From an uncultured Clostridia bacterium (GTDB taxonomy: Bacteria > Bacillota > Clostridia > TANB77 > CAG-508), in NCBI GenBank assembly GCA_947625565.1, contig CANQOU010000028.1, positions 1-12,343 of the forward strand: 12,343 nucleotides of DNA. The letters are read 5' to 3'. Both the position numbers and the translations under genes were made by a program. Of the stretch, positions 1 to 6,283 are shown in pieces. Position 1 is the stretch's first letter; each line of letters starts with the position of its first letter. Below the pieces are notes generated by a model. That model made no database searches and was not told the DNA's origin. It saw only the letters and a program-made list of their open reading frames with translations.

Positions 1-178
1 ATCAGGCTCAGATGAAGCATTACGTTTAGTACCACCAATTCAGATGTCTTTGGAGAAAGCAATAGAATTTATACAAGATGACGAATTAGTAGAAGTAACA
101 CCAAAATCTATTAGACTAAGAAAAAAAATCTTAGATAGTAAAGAAAGAGAAAGAGCAGTAAGAAATGCTAGTAAATAA
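1..178 (+). CDS. typA: Ribosome-associated GTPase TypA/BipA, C-terminal end (partial)
   Basis: The frame is open from base 2 to the TAA at 176-178, giving the last 58 residues of a protein that begins outside the window. The tail carries the characteristic TypA/BipA C-terminal signature: an EALRL-PPI segment, then [10 protein letters not shown], then [17 protein letters not shown], and a basic end. TypA is a translational GTPase of the EF-G/LepA superfamily that binds the 70S ribosome and is linked to ribosome assembly and stress or low-temperature growth. Only the end of the C-terminal domain is visible; the GTPase domain is upstream and cannot be checked. The next gene starts 20 bases downstream on the same strand without a terminator, so co-transcription is likely. 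The family call rests on this short but distinctive tail. Confidence 0.88.
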   Translation, partial: SGSDEALRLVPPIQMSLEKAIEFIQDDELVEVTPKSIRLRKKILDSKERERAVRNASK

Positions 179-198
179 TATTAAATAAGGAAAGAAAA

Positions 199-579
199 AT
201 GGAAGAATTAAAAAGAAAAAGAATAACAAAAATGACAAAGGTTGCTTGGCAATTGGAAATGAATAAAACATGTAATGAAATATCTTTTAAAGAGGCCAAA
301 AAAATCAATATGTCTGCAAGAACTCAAAAGGGCTTAGATAAAGATGTTTTTAATAGAAATTATATAACAGAAAAAATAGTGAAACACATGATTGAAGGTA
401 TGGAAAAAGAAGAAGCAATAGAAAAAGTAATGCAAGAAGAGAAAGAAATAGTAGAAAGTTTTGAATATTTAAGAAAGGCAGGATTAGATTTAAAAGTAGT
501 GTTTTCTAATTGGGCAAGTGATAAAAATATAAAAAAGAAAATGCGTGAAATGGAAAATAATAAAGGAGAAGAAAGATAA
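199..579 (+). CDS. Small charged helical protein of unknown function
   Basis: A 126-residue protein I do not recognise. The ATG follows an AGGAAAG ribosome binding site at a suitable distance. It is very rich in Lys and Glu, has no signal peptide or membrane segment, and looks almost wholly helical. Residues 1-14 are strongly basic, and residues 60-95 (around KHMIEGMEKEEAIEKVMQEE) look amphipathic or coiled-coil-like. A short segment near residues 96-106 (LDLKVVFSNWA) is more hydrophobic. It lies 20 bases after typA, and its TAA overlaps the ATG of trmR by one base (TAATG), which implies translational coupling and a shared transcript. In Bacillus subtilis the position before yrrM/trmR is held by mltG; this protein is not MltG-like. 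A cytoplasmic role near translation is only suggested by position. That it is a real gene is well supported by the ribosome binding site, codon use and overlap. Confidence 0.8.
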   Translation: MEELKRKRITKMTKVAWQLEMNKTCNEISFKEAKKINMSARTQKGLDKDVFNRNYITEKIVKHMIEGMEKEEAIEKVMQEEKEIVESFEYLRKAGLDLKVVFSNWASDKNIKKKMREMENNKGEER

Positions 580-1178
580 TGCTTCAAGAAAAAGTGCAAG
601 AAATAAAAGAAAATGCTTTAGAAAATCATATTCCAATAATAATGGATGACACACTTAAAGAAATAGAAAAAATATTAAAACAAAATCCACCAAAAACAAT
701 ACTAGAAATAGGTACAGCAGTAGGATATTCTGCTATATGCTTTTCAAAATTATTACAAGATGGAGGACATATTGATACAATAGAAAGAGAAGAAGAAAGA
801 ATTAAAGAAGCAAAACAAAATTTTATAGATGTTGGTGTAGAAGATAAGATATATATATACGAAGGAGATGCAGTAGAAATATTACCAACATTAAATAAAA
901 CTTATGATATGGTTTTTATTGATGCAGCAAAAGGTAAGTATCCATTTTTTCTAAGCCAAGCACTTAGAATGTTAAACCAAAACGGAATTATTTTTGCAGA
1001 TAATATTTTATATAAAGGATATGTTATGAGTGATTATAACAAACATAAACAACGTACAGCTGTTAGAAATTTAAGGGAATATATAAAGGAAGTAACAGAA
1101 AATCCAGAATTAGAAACAGTAATCTTAGAAGTTGGAGATGGATTAGCTGTTAGTAAGAAAAAAATAAAGGTTATGTGA
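579..1178 (+). CDS. trmR: tRNA 5-hydroxyuridine O-methyltransferase TrmR (YrrM family)
   Basis: A 199-residue class I, cation-dependent O-methyltransferase. In Bacillus subtilis TrmR uses S-adenosylmethionine to methylate 5-hydroxyuridine at the tRNA wobble position, giving 5-methoxyuridine. Visible features: the SAM-binding loop EIGTAVGY at residues 43-50, the acidic residue E69 after the second strand, GDA at 96-98, and the metal-site motif D115-A-A-K118 followed by D141-N142. This pattern is typical of the catechol/caffeoyl-CoA O-methyltransferase fold, and the length fits the YrrM subgroup. The start overlaps the upstream stop by one base, so the gene is translationally coupled to the 126-residue gene. 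Its 3' end lies inside a terminator stem. The U32 gene that would supply its substrate lies 1.8 kb downstream, beyond a gene on the opposite strand. The substrate is inferred from family and context; a small-molecule O-methyltransferase remains possible. Confidence 0.87.
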   Translation: MLQEKVQEIKENALENHIPIIMDDTLKEIEKILKQNPPKTILEIGTAVGYSAICFSKLLQDGGHIDTIEREEERIKEAKQNFIDVGVEDKIYIYEGDAVEILPTLNKTYDMVFIDAAKGKYPFFLSQALRMLNQNGIIFADNILYKGYVMSDYNKHKQRTAVRNLREYIKEVTENPELETVILEVGDGLAVSKKKIKVM

Positions 1179-1199
1179 CTTACATAACCTTTATTTTTT
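1158..1199. terminator. Bidirectional Rho-independent terminator
   Basis: A 16-bp perfect stem (1161-1176 pairing with 1182-1197) encloses a 5-base loop GACTT. It is flanked by an A-run on the left (1158-1164) and a T-run on the right (1194-1199), so it should work on both strands. On the plus strand it ends the typA-trmR transcript; the TGA of trmR (1176-1178) lies at the loop edge. On the minus strand it ends the convergent gene whose stop codon is at 1216. Confidence 0.9.
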
Positions 1200-1215
1200 A
1201 AAGCTCAAAAATATT

Positions 1216-2829
1216 TTACAAAGAATCATCAAAATCAGGAAAATCTTGACCTCCTTTTAATTTTGCTTTAGAAGCAATAAAATTAGAATAAGAAGAGAAA
1301 TCAAGATGTGGAAATCCTTTAGGTAAAGAATCTGAATGAGCTTTTGCATGTTTTGCAAATATATGCATAAAAGCCATTTCAGGTTCTAATAAATAAGTAT
1401 AAGAAGTATTATTAGAAAAAGTTGTTGTAAAAAAGAAGGTTCCCATTAAATCCATAATATCTATATCAGGATTTGCTTCCAATAAATCCATTAATGTTGA
1501 TGTAGAAGAATCAAGGGCTAAAGGATTAGATGCATAAATTTTTGCAAGAATAGGGTTTTGTTTTTGATTATTTACTTTATTTTGTTTATGATCATCATGA
1601 TCATAATCATATAAAAGATGTGCTAAAAAGGTTCTCATTTGACCTTCTATTTTATAATTATATGTTAGATTCATAAGACAAGCATGCAAAGCCTTGTAAC
1701 TTTCTACACCAGTGTCTTTATCTAACTTAGGATCCTTTATATAATCTTTTTCTTTTATAGTACGAAAATTGTTATCTTGTTCAAAAAGTTTAATTACAGG
1801 TCTAATTACCTTAATAATAGATTCTTCACATGTTTTCTCATCATATTTTTTTAAAGTTAATTGTTCTTTTTCAAGCCTGTTTGTTAAATTCACACGCTCA
1901 CCTTGTAGAGTTGTTAAAAAATAACTATTAAGATCTTTATCATAATATATTGATTCAACAGGTAGAACGTCACCATTTTGCAATAAGATGGCATCTTGCA
2001 AAAGTGTCAACATCCCATTAGAATCTTTTAAAGCATTTTCTAATTTTCTTTGAGATGTAGATACTGTTTTAGGATATACTAAATATTCAGGATTAAGAGA
2101 ATACTCTTTTCCATCAACACATACACATTTTATATATGGAGACTTTTCAATAATATCAGTTTCTGGATTGAATTTTATAGAAGGTTGTATTTTATGAATT
2201 ATATCTTGTGAATTTGGATCATTTGTTTTTTCTATAATTCCAATAGACCCATCTTTTAGTTTTTTTATAGAAGATATAGGATAACTAACATTTTTTACAA
2301 TAAAACTATAAGCAAAAGTATCAGCAGTTTTAGAAATAGTTTTTATAAAAATGTCCTTTTCTTTATCAGTTAAATCATCGAAAATTATACTAAAAGACTT
2401 AGCAGTACCAATACCTGTAGAGGTAAAGGCAAGAATTTGTTTTTTTATTCTTTTAAATTTGTCAGGTGGCAAAAATTTTAAATATGTATCAATAGCTTTT
2501 TCTTGTTCATGAACTTTTTTTAATTTTCTAGAACCTTTTTCTTCATCTGTAAGTGGTTCTTCTGAGAAAATACTTGATATATTTTCAGATATTTTTAATA
2601 TTTTTTTATCAAGAAAACTCTTTTTAGCTTTTAATCTTGCAGTAAAAGCTAAATCAATATTAGGCAATTGCGAATGAACATATTGATGTAAGGCGGTAAA
2701 AAGTTCACGAAGTAAAGGAATACATTGTTCATAATTATTGTATTCCTTCAAAAATATATTAGGATCAATGTCAGGATGTATTGAGTGACATTGATATTCA
2801 AATTCTTTTTCAATAATAGAGTATGCCAT
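1216..2829 (-). CDS. Divergent RelA/SpoT-like nucleotide synthetase domain protein with large insertion
   Basis: A 537-residue protein with no signal peptide or membrane segment. By eye it carries the ordered motifs of the RelA/SpoT (p)ppGpp synthetase fold. R65-x-K67-x3-S71-x3-K75 matches the ATP-binding RxKxxxSxxxK helix. D170-TFAY-SFIV resembles the catalytic D-[LI]-x-A-x-R-[IV] strand, with Ser replacing Arg. K361-DYI-x2-P367-K368 and S377-YKALH382 match the DYIxxPK-x-GYxSLH region with its stacking Tyr. E395-G-Q-M-R-T400 matches the catalytic ExQxRT, followed by H411 as in small alarmone synthetases. About 190 residues separate D170 from DYI, against roughly 40 in ordinary enzymes; this insertion holds several short DG/NG-containing, probably beta-rich segments. 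No HD hydrolase, TGS or ACT domain is seen, and the last 120 residues are unrecognised. The ATG at 2829 is chosen because AGGAGGA lies 7-8 bases upstream; a TTG two codons earlier would sit only 2 bases from the GGAGG core. The gene is monocistronic with its own promoter. The fold assignment is inference from motifs; activity and product are unknown. Confidence 0.6.
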   Translation of the reverse strand: MAYSIIEKEFEYQCHSIHPDIDPNIFLKEYNNYEQCIPLLRELFTALHQYVHSQLPNIDLAFTARLKAKKSFLDKKILKISENISSIFSEEPLTDEEKGSRKLKKVHEQEKAIDTYLKFLPPDKFKRIKKQILAFTSTGIGTAKSFSIIFDDLTDKEKDIFIKTISKTADTFAYSFIVKNVSYPISSIKKLKDGSIGIIEKTNDPNSQDIIHKIQPSIKFNPETDIIEKSPYIKCVCVDGKEYSLNPEYLVYPKTVSTSQRKLENALKDSNGMLTLLQDAILLQNGDVLPVESIYYDKDLNSYFLTTLQGERVNLTNRLEKEQLTLKKYDEKTCEESIIKVIRPVIKLFEQDNNFRTIKEKDYIKDPKLDKDTGVESYKALHACLMNLTYNYKIEGQMRTFLAHLLYDYDHDDHKQNKVNNQKQNPILAKIYASNPLALDSSTSTLMDLLEANPDIDIMDLMGTFFFTTTFSNNTSYTYLLEPEMAFMHIFAKHAKAHSDSLPKGFPHLDFSSYSNFIASKAKLKGGQDFPDFDDSL

Positions 2830-2836
2830 AAACAAA

Positions 2837-2843
2837 TCCTCCT
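2837..2843 (-). promoter_or_regulatory. Ribosome binding site AGGAGGA fixing the 2829 start
   Basis: Read on the minus strand, AGGAGGA is followed by TTTGTTT and ATG at 2829, a near-optimal spacing. It argues against the upstream TTG at 2835, which would be almost in contact with the Shine-Dalgarno core. Confidence 0.8.
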
Positions 2844-2853
2844 ATCTAAATAT

Positions 2854-2882
2854 AGTATACCATATTTTAACTAAAAGAGCAA
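2854..2882 (-). promoter_or_regulatory. SigmaA-type promoter for the RelA/SpoT-like gene
   Basis: On the minus strand, TTGCTC (-35, 2882-2877) and TATACT (-10, 2859-2854) are separated by 17 bases. The -10 ends 24 bases before the ATG. This gives the gene its own promoter, back-to-back with the promoter of the U32 gene. Confidence 0.65.
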
Positions 2883-2894
2883 ATTTTCTTGCCA

Positions 2895-2923
2895 TTGACA
2901 AGTTCTGTAAATGCAGGTATAAT
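2895..2923 (+). promoter_or_regulatory. Consensus sigmaA promoter for the U32/TrhP-like gene
   Basis: TTGACA (2895-2900), a 17-base spacer and TATAAT (2918-2923) form a perfect housekeeping consensus. Transcription should begin near 2930, leaving a leader of about 25 bases before the ATG at 2955. The -35 hexamers of this and the divergent promoter lie only 12 bases apart, so one bound protein could affect both. Confidence 0.85.
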
Positions 2924-2941
2924 ATAACAAATGAGTAAAGT

Positions 2942-2946
2942 GAGGA
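2942..2946 (+). promoter_or_regulatory. Ribosome binding site GAGGA fixing the 2955 start
   Basis: GAGGA lies 8 bases before the ATG at 2955. The earlier in-frame ATG at 2931 falls at or next to the expected transcription start and has no upstream ribosome binding site in the transcript. Confidence 0.7.
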
Positions 2947-2954
2947 AAGTAAAA

Positions 2955-4184
2955 ATGAAAAAACCAGAATTATTAGCTCCAGCAGGTTCATATGAAAAAG
3001 CAAAAATTGCATTTTTGTATGGAGCAGATGCAATTTATTGTGGTACATCTTCATTATCACTTAGAACAAGAGCAGATATGGAAAATGAAGACTTGATAAA
3101 AACTATAAAATATGCACATAAAATAGGAAAAAAAGTGTATGTCACAATAAATATTTTTGCATGGGACGATAAGTATGAAGAAATTATAGAAATGGCAAAA
3201 ACATTAGAAGAAATAAAACCAGATGCTGTAATTGTAGCAGATGGTGGAATTATGGAAGCAATGAAACAATATGCTCCATCAATACCAATACATATTAGTA
3301 CACAAGCAAATATTGTAAGCTTACATTCTGCAAATTTTTGGTATAAAAACGGTGCAAAAAGAATGATACTAGCACGTGAATTAAATAAAGAACAAATTAA
3401 ATATATTATACAAAATAAACCAGAAGATATGGAAACAGAAATATTTATACATGGCGCTATTTGTTTTACATATTCTGGAAGATGCTTTTTAAGTGATTTT
3501 TTATCAGGAAGAAGTGCTAATTTAGGAGAATGTAGCCAAAGTTGTAGATGGTCATATAATCTATATGCAGAGGAAAAAAATAATCCAGGAGAAATGATGC
3601 CAATAGAAGCAAATAAATATGGAACTAGTATATTTTCTTCAAAAGATTTATGCCTTATAAATGAAATACCTGAAATTATAGATATGGGAATTGACAGCCT
3701 AAAAATAGAAGGAAGATTAAAAACAGAATACTATATAGCAAGTGTAGTTAGTTGTTATAGAGCAGCAATTGATGATTGCATAAAAGATAATAAAAATTTT
3801 AATGGAGAAAAATACTTAAAAGAGCTAGATAAAGTAAAAACAAGAGGATTGACAACTTTTTATTTTAATGATAAAAATAATCAGGACATTCAAGAATATA
3901 GTGGAAAACAATATAATGAACTTTATGAGTTTGGTGGAAAAGTAGTTGAATATAATCAAGATAAAACAATTATTGAAATAAGAAACAAATTACAAGTGGG
4001 AGATATTCTAGAATTGCTAATTCCAAATCAACTAGAACCAGAAATATTCACGATAGAAAGATTATGGGATGTAGATACAAGAGAAGAAATTAAAGAAATT
4101 AGTCCAGGAGTAAAAGGACAACAAGTTATGCTAAATATACCAATTAAATGTGAAAAAGATTGGATTTTACGAAGAAGGAAATAA
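2955..4184 (+). CDS. trhP: Peptidase U32 family protein, TrhP-like tRNA uridine hydroxylation factor
   Basis: A 409-residue protein of the collagenase-like U32 family. Despite the name, characterised members act in RNA hydroxylation: RlhA on 23S rRNA and TrhP on tRNA wobble uridine, using prephenate-dependent chemistry and probably an iron-sulfur cluster. The N-terminus PELLAPAGSYEKAK is typical. The U32 signature runs from E162 to S180 (ExFxHGAxC, then GRCFLS), with C170 and C177. Further cysteines C193, C197 and C233 could complete a cluster site. The C-terminal third is the weakly conserved beta domain seen in the long (YrrO-type, about 420-residue) subgroup. The start at 2955 is preferred over 2931 on promoter and ribosome-binding-site position. 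TrmR, which methylates the 5-hydroxyuridine product, is nearby on the same strand; in Bacillus subtilis yrrM, yrrN and yrrO are contiguous. No short YrrN-type partner is present here. The tRNA role is inferred; RlhA-type rRNA hydroxylation is the main alternative. Confidence 0.85.
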   Translation: MKKPELLAPAGSYEKAKIAFLYGADAIYCGTSSLSLRTRADMENEDLIKTIKYAHKIGKKVYVTINIFAWDDKYEEIIEMAKTLEEIKPDAVIVADGGIMEAMKQYAPSIPIHISTQANIVSLHSANFWYKNGAKRMILARELNKEQIKYIIQNKPEDMETEIFIHGAICFTYSGRCFLSDFLSGRSANLGECSQSCRWSYNLYAEEKNNPGEMMPIEANKYGTSIFSSKDLCLINEIPEIIDMGIDSLKIEGRLKTEYYIASVVSCYRAAIDDCIKDNKNFNGEKYLKELDKVKTRGLTTFYFNDKNNQDIQEYSGKQYNELYEFGGKVVEYNQDKTIIEIRNKLQVGDILELLIPNQLEPEIFTIERLWDVDTREEIKEISPGVKGQQVMLNIPIKCEKDWILRRRK

Positions 4185-4237
4185 AAAAATAATAGGAATG
4201 TGTTTCGATATATTAAATAGCAAAGCACATTCCTATT
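4181..4237 (-). terminator. Rho-independent terminator of the sigK-DUF368 transcript
   Basis: A 12-bp perfect stem (4191-4202 with 4226-4237) encloses a long loop of about 23 bases, which can shorten by further G-T and A-T pairs. Reading leftward on the minus strand it is followed by ATTTTTTTAT (4190-4181). The stop codon of the DUF368 gene (4213-4215) lies in the loop and its last codons form one arm. On the plus strand no T-run follows, so it should stop the U32 transcript only weakly. Confidence 0.7.
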
Positions 4238-4995
4238 AAAATGCAAGCAATAAAAATTATAATATCTAATGTACAAGTAATAGTTGGAAACAATATGAAA
4301 ATAGAACCAACACTAAATCCAATAATTGTGTAATATGTAGGTAAAGGGTAATCTGATAATAAAAATCTTGTAAGCTTCATAAAAAATAGGCTACCAATAA
4401 TAAGCCCAAGAGCCAAAGGAATTAAAATAGGTAAATAAATAGAAGAAATACTAGATAAATAAATAGGATATATTCCTAAAAGCATTAAAATCACAGTACT
4501 ACTTACACCAGGTACAATAACTCCAACTGACATACAAAAACCACAAATACATAAATATAAAAAACTAATATTTTCTAAGTTATATGTTATGTGCAAATTT
4601 TTTTCTAAAAATACACCATATATTCCAATTAGCAAACTAATAAAAAAGAAAGGTAGATATTTACATTGAACTTTGACTTCTGAGTGAACCTTTTTCAATA
4701 AAGAAGGAATACTTCCTAAAATTAATCCTATAAATATAGATTTTGTTTGTAATGGAAATTTATAGAATATATAGTTTAGAAGATTTCCAAATAAAAAAAT
4801 GCCAATAAAGCCACCAATAAGAAAAGGGAGTAAAAACTTCGTGTTTTTCTTAATATTTTTGAAAAAATGTAAAGCACAATCTAATAAATCTTCATAAACT
4901 CCAAAAATAACACAAATGACACCACTACTAATTCCGGGAAGAATTGCACCAGCTCCAATTAAAACACCTTTAATACAATTCATAAAAAAACCCAT
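4213..4995 (-). CDS. DUF368 membrane protein, probable undecaprenyl-phosphate translocase (PopT family)
   Basis: A 260-residue polytopic membrane protein with about eight hydrophobic segments. DUF368 proteins (PopT) were identified as transporters that return undecaprenyl phosphate to the cytoplasmic face of the membrane for reuse in cell-wall synthesis. The family shows two inverted-repeat halves with a PG-[VI]-S motif; both are visible here, at residues 14-34 (GAGAILPGISSG, then FGVYE) and 156-176 (SVGVIVPGVSS, then LLGIY). The ATG at 4995 has AGGTG five bases upstream; an ATG four codons later is less well placed. It follows sigK by 40 bases on the same strand, without a terminator between them, and ends in a minus-strand terminator, so the two are probably co-transcribed. 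A CCCATA/TATGGG repeat (4991-4996 and 5015-5020) brackets the ribosome binding site and may fold over it, though the stem is short. Confidence 0.87.
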   Translation of the reverse strand: MGFFMNCIKGVLIGAGAILPGISSGVICVIFGVYEDLLDCALHFFKNIKKNTKFLLPFLIGGFIGIFLFGNLLNYIFYKFPLQTKSIFIGLILGSIPSLLKKVHSEVKVQCKYLPFFFISLLIGIYGVFLEKNLHITYNLENISFLYLCICGFCMSVGVIVPGVSSTVILMLLGIYPIYLSSISSIYLPILIPLALGLIIGSLFFMKLTRFLLSDYPLPTYYTIIGFSVGSIFILFPTITCTLDIIIFIACILIGMCFAI

Positions 4996-5035
4996 ACAAT
5001 CACCTAATATATCATATGGGAAAATATAAAAAATA

Positions 5036-5737
5036 TTATTCTTTTATCTCTTTTGCTAATTTACTAATTGCCTTTGTTTCTATACGTGATACATAGGAAC
5101 GAGAAATTCCCATCATTTCTGCAATTTCATGCTGCGTTTTTGGCTTATTACCATCTAGGCCGAAGCGAAGTTCAATTATTGTTTTTTCTCTATCCTTCAA
5201 AACAGATTTGATTTTTTCATATAACAATTTGATTTTTAATTTTAAATCTACTTCTTCCTCAATATTTCTTGAATCATTTTCTAAAACTTCTTGCAAAGTA
5301 ACTACATTATCGTCTTTATCTTTACCAATAGGCTCATTTAAAGGAACTTCAGCACATAATTTTTTTGTTGCTCTTAGATACATTAAAATTTCATTATCAA
5401 TACAACGAGATACATATGTACTTAATTTACTTCCTTTATCCAATTTATAACTATTGATACCTTTAATCAATCCTATTGAACCTATTGAAATTAAATCTTC
5501 TTGTTCTACATTACTTGAAGAATACTTTTTAGCAACATGTGCTACTAAACGCAAATTTCGTTCAATTAAAATATTTCTAGCTTCTTCATTACCATTTGCC
5601 ATTTCTTCTAAACACTGTCGTTCTTCTTCTTGTGAAAGTGGCTCAGGGAAAAGATTACTACCTTGAATATATCCAACAACAAAAACAGCAGACTTTAAAA
5701 AACCTAGAAAGCCAGTTACAGACAATAGAGAAAACAT
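5036..5737 (-). CDS. sigK: Sporulation sigma factor SigK, uninterrupted, with pro-sequence
   Basis: A 233-residue sigma-70 family factor that directs late mother-cell transcription in sporulation. Region 2 spans about residues 53-122, including NLRLVAHVAKKY, DLISIGSIGLIKGI and RCIDNEILMYLR; region 4 includes the helix-turn-helix TQHEIAEMMGISRSYVSRIE (201-220). AEVPLNEPIGKDK and FPEPLSQEEE favour SigK over SigE. Residues 1-22 are hydrophobic and align by eye with the Bacillus subtilis pro-sequence, where cleavage exposes a Tyr matching Y23; membrane processing by a SpoIVFB-like protease is therefore expected. The coding sequence is continuous: there is no skin-type element splitting it. The ATG has GGAGGTG six bases upstream. 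A promoter of sporulation type lies ahead, and the DUF368 gene follows in the same direction. Confidence 0.93.
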   Translation of the reverse strand: MFSLLSVTGFLGFLKSAVFVVGYIQGSNLFPEPLSQEEERQCLEEMANGNEEARNILIERNLRLVAHVAKKYSSSNVEQEDLISIGSIGLIKGINSYKLDKGSKLSTYVSRCIDNEILMYLRATKKLCAEVPLNEPIGKDKDDNVVTLQEVLENDSRNIEEEVDLKLKIKLLYEKIKSVLKDREKTIIELRFGLDGNKPKTQHEIAEMMGISRSYVSRIETKAISKLAKEIKE

Positions 5738-5765
5738 AAATGCACCTCCAGTTCTTTATAACAAA

Positions 5766-5791
5766 AGTATATGTTGAAAAAATAGAAAAGT
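5766..5791 (-). promoter_or_regulatory. Possible SigE/SigK-type promoter for sigK
   Basis: Read on the minus strand, CATATACT (5773-5766) matches the CATAnnnT -10 class shared by the mother-cell sigma factors. AC (5791-5790, within GCACTT) lies 16 bases upstream, as in the SigK pattern AC-N16-CATAnnnTA. No good TTGACA-like hexamer is found 17 bases ahead of the alternative TATACT. In Bacillus subtilis sigK is read by SigE and then SigK, which fits. These consensus elements are short, so confidence is moderate. Confidence 0.45.
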
Positions 5792-5801
5792 GCATGACCA
5801 C

Positions 5802-5830
5802 TTGATTTTAAAAACTTAATTTGCTAAGAT
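5802..5830 (+). promoter_or_regulatory. SigmaA-type promoter for the DUF1294 gene
   Basis: TTGATT (5802-5807), a 17-base spacer and TAAGAT (5825-5830), 23 bases before the ATG. It diverges from the sigK promoter. An inverted repeat AAGTG/CACTT (5788-5792 and 5799-5803) touches both upstream elements. Confidence 0.55.
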
Positions 5831-5853
5831 AAAGAGGAAAGAGGGAAAATAAA

Positions 5854-6162
5854 ATGTATGAAACAAATATAGATTATAAAAAAATATTTACAATACAAAA
5901 TTTTTTAATATATTTAATTATTATAAACATAGTTGGATTCTTAATGATGTTCATAGACAAGAAAAAAGCAGAAAAAGGGAAGTGGCGCATACCAGAAAAG
6001 ACGTTGTTTATAATAACTGCACTTGGTGGTGGAATTGGAACAATAGCAGGAATGTATACATTTAGACATAAGACACAAAAACCAGAATTTACAATAGGTT
6101 TACCATTTATTACAATTTTAGAAACTATAGGAATAATATATTATATGTTTATCAATAAGTAA
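5854..6162 (+). CDS. DUF1294 small membrane protein
   Basis: A 102-residue protein with three predicted hydrophobic segments (about residues 16-34, 49-68 and 79-99). It carries the DUF1294 hallmarks in order: N25 in the first segment, then DKKKAEKGKWRIPE (residues 35-48), GGGIGTIAGM (58-67) and FRHKTQKPEF (70-79). The function of this family is not established; it occurs widely as a single-gene unit and in fusions with cold-shock domains. GAGGGA lies 7 bases before the ATG. The gene has its own promoter and is closed by a strong terminator, so it is monocistronic, with its back to sigK. Nothing in the sequence ties it to sporulation apart from that divergence. Confidence 0.85.
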   Translation: MYETNIDYKKIFTIQNFLIYLIIINIVGFLMMFIDKKKAEKGKWRIPEKTLFIITALGGGIGTIAGMYTFRHKTQKPEFTIGLPFITILETIGIIYYMFINK

Positions 6163-6166
6163 AACT

Positions 6167-6200
6167 AAGACGGATTTTTCCCAAAAATCTGTCTTTTTTT
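6167..6200 (+). terminator. Rho-independent terminator after the DUF1294 gene
   Basis: A 13-bp stem with one G-T pair (6167-6179 with 6183-6195) has a CCC loop and a run of seven T (6194-6200). It starts 4 bases after the stop codon. Confidence 0.92.
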
Positions 6201-6283
6201 AATTGCTTTTTTACAAAAAAAGTACACATAAATCTAAAATAAAAATGGAAATAATTGTAGAAAACATAAAATATTAATCACAA

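Noticed and set aside
2829..2835. TTG start giving a 539-residue RelA/SpoT-like protein
   Set aside because: It lies only 2 bases from the GGAGG core; the ATG at 2829 has normal spacing.
2931..2954. ATG at 2931 as start of the U32 protein
   Set aside because: It coincides with the expected transcription start of a consensus promoter and has no ribosome binding site; family homology begins after the ATG at 2955.
5208..5666. Open frames on the plus strand across sigK
   Set aside because: They are antisense shadows of a well-conserved sigma factor and lack ribosome binding sites.
6245..6277. Ten-codon open frame starting with ATG at 6245 in the gene-free stretch
   Set aside because: No ribosome binding site and no promoter assigned to it; it is expected by chance.
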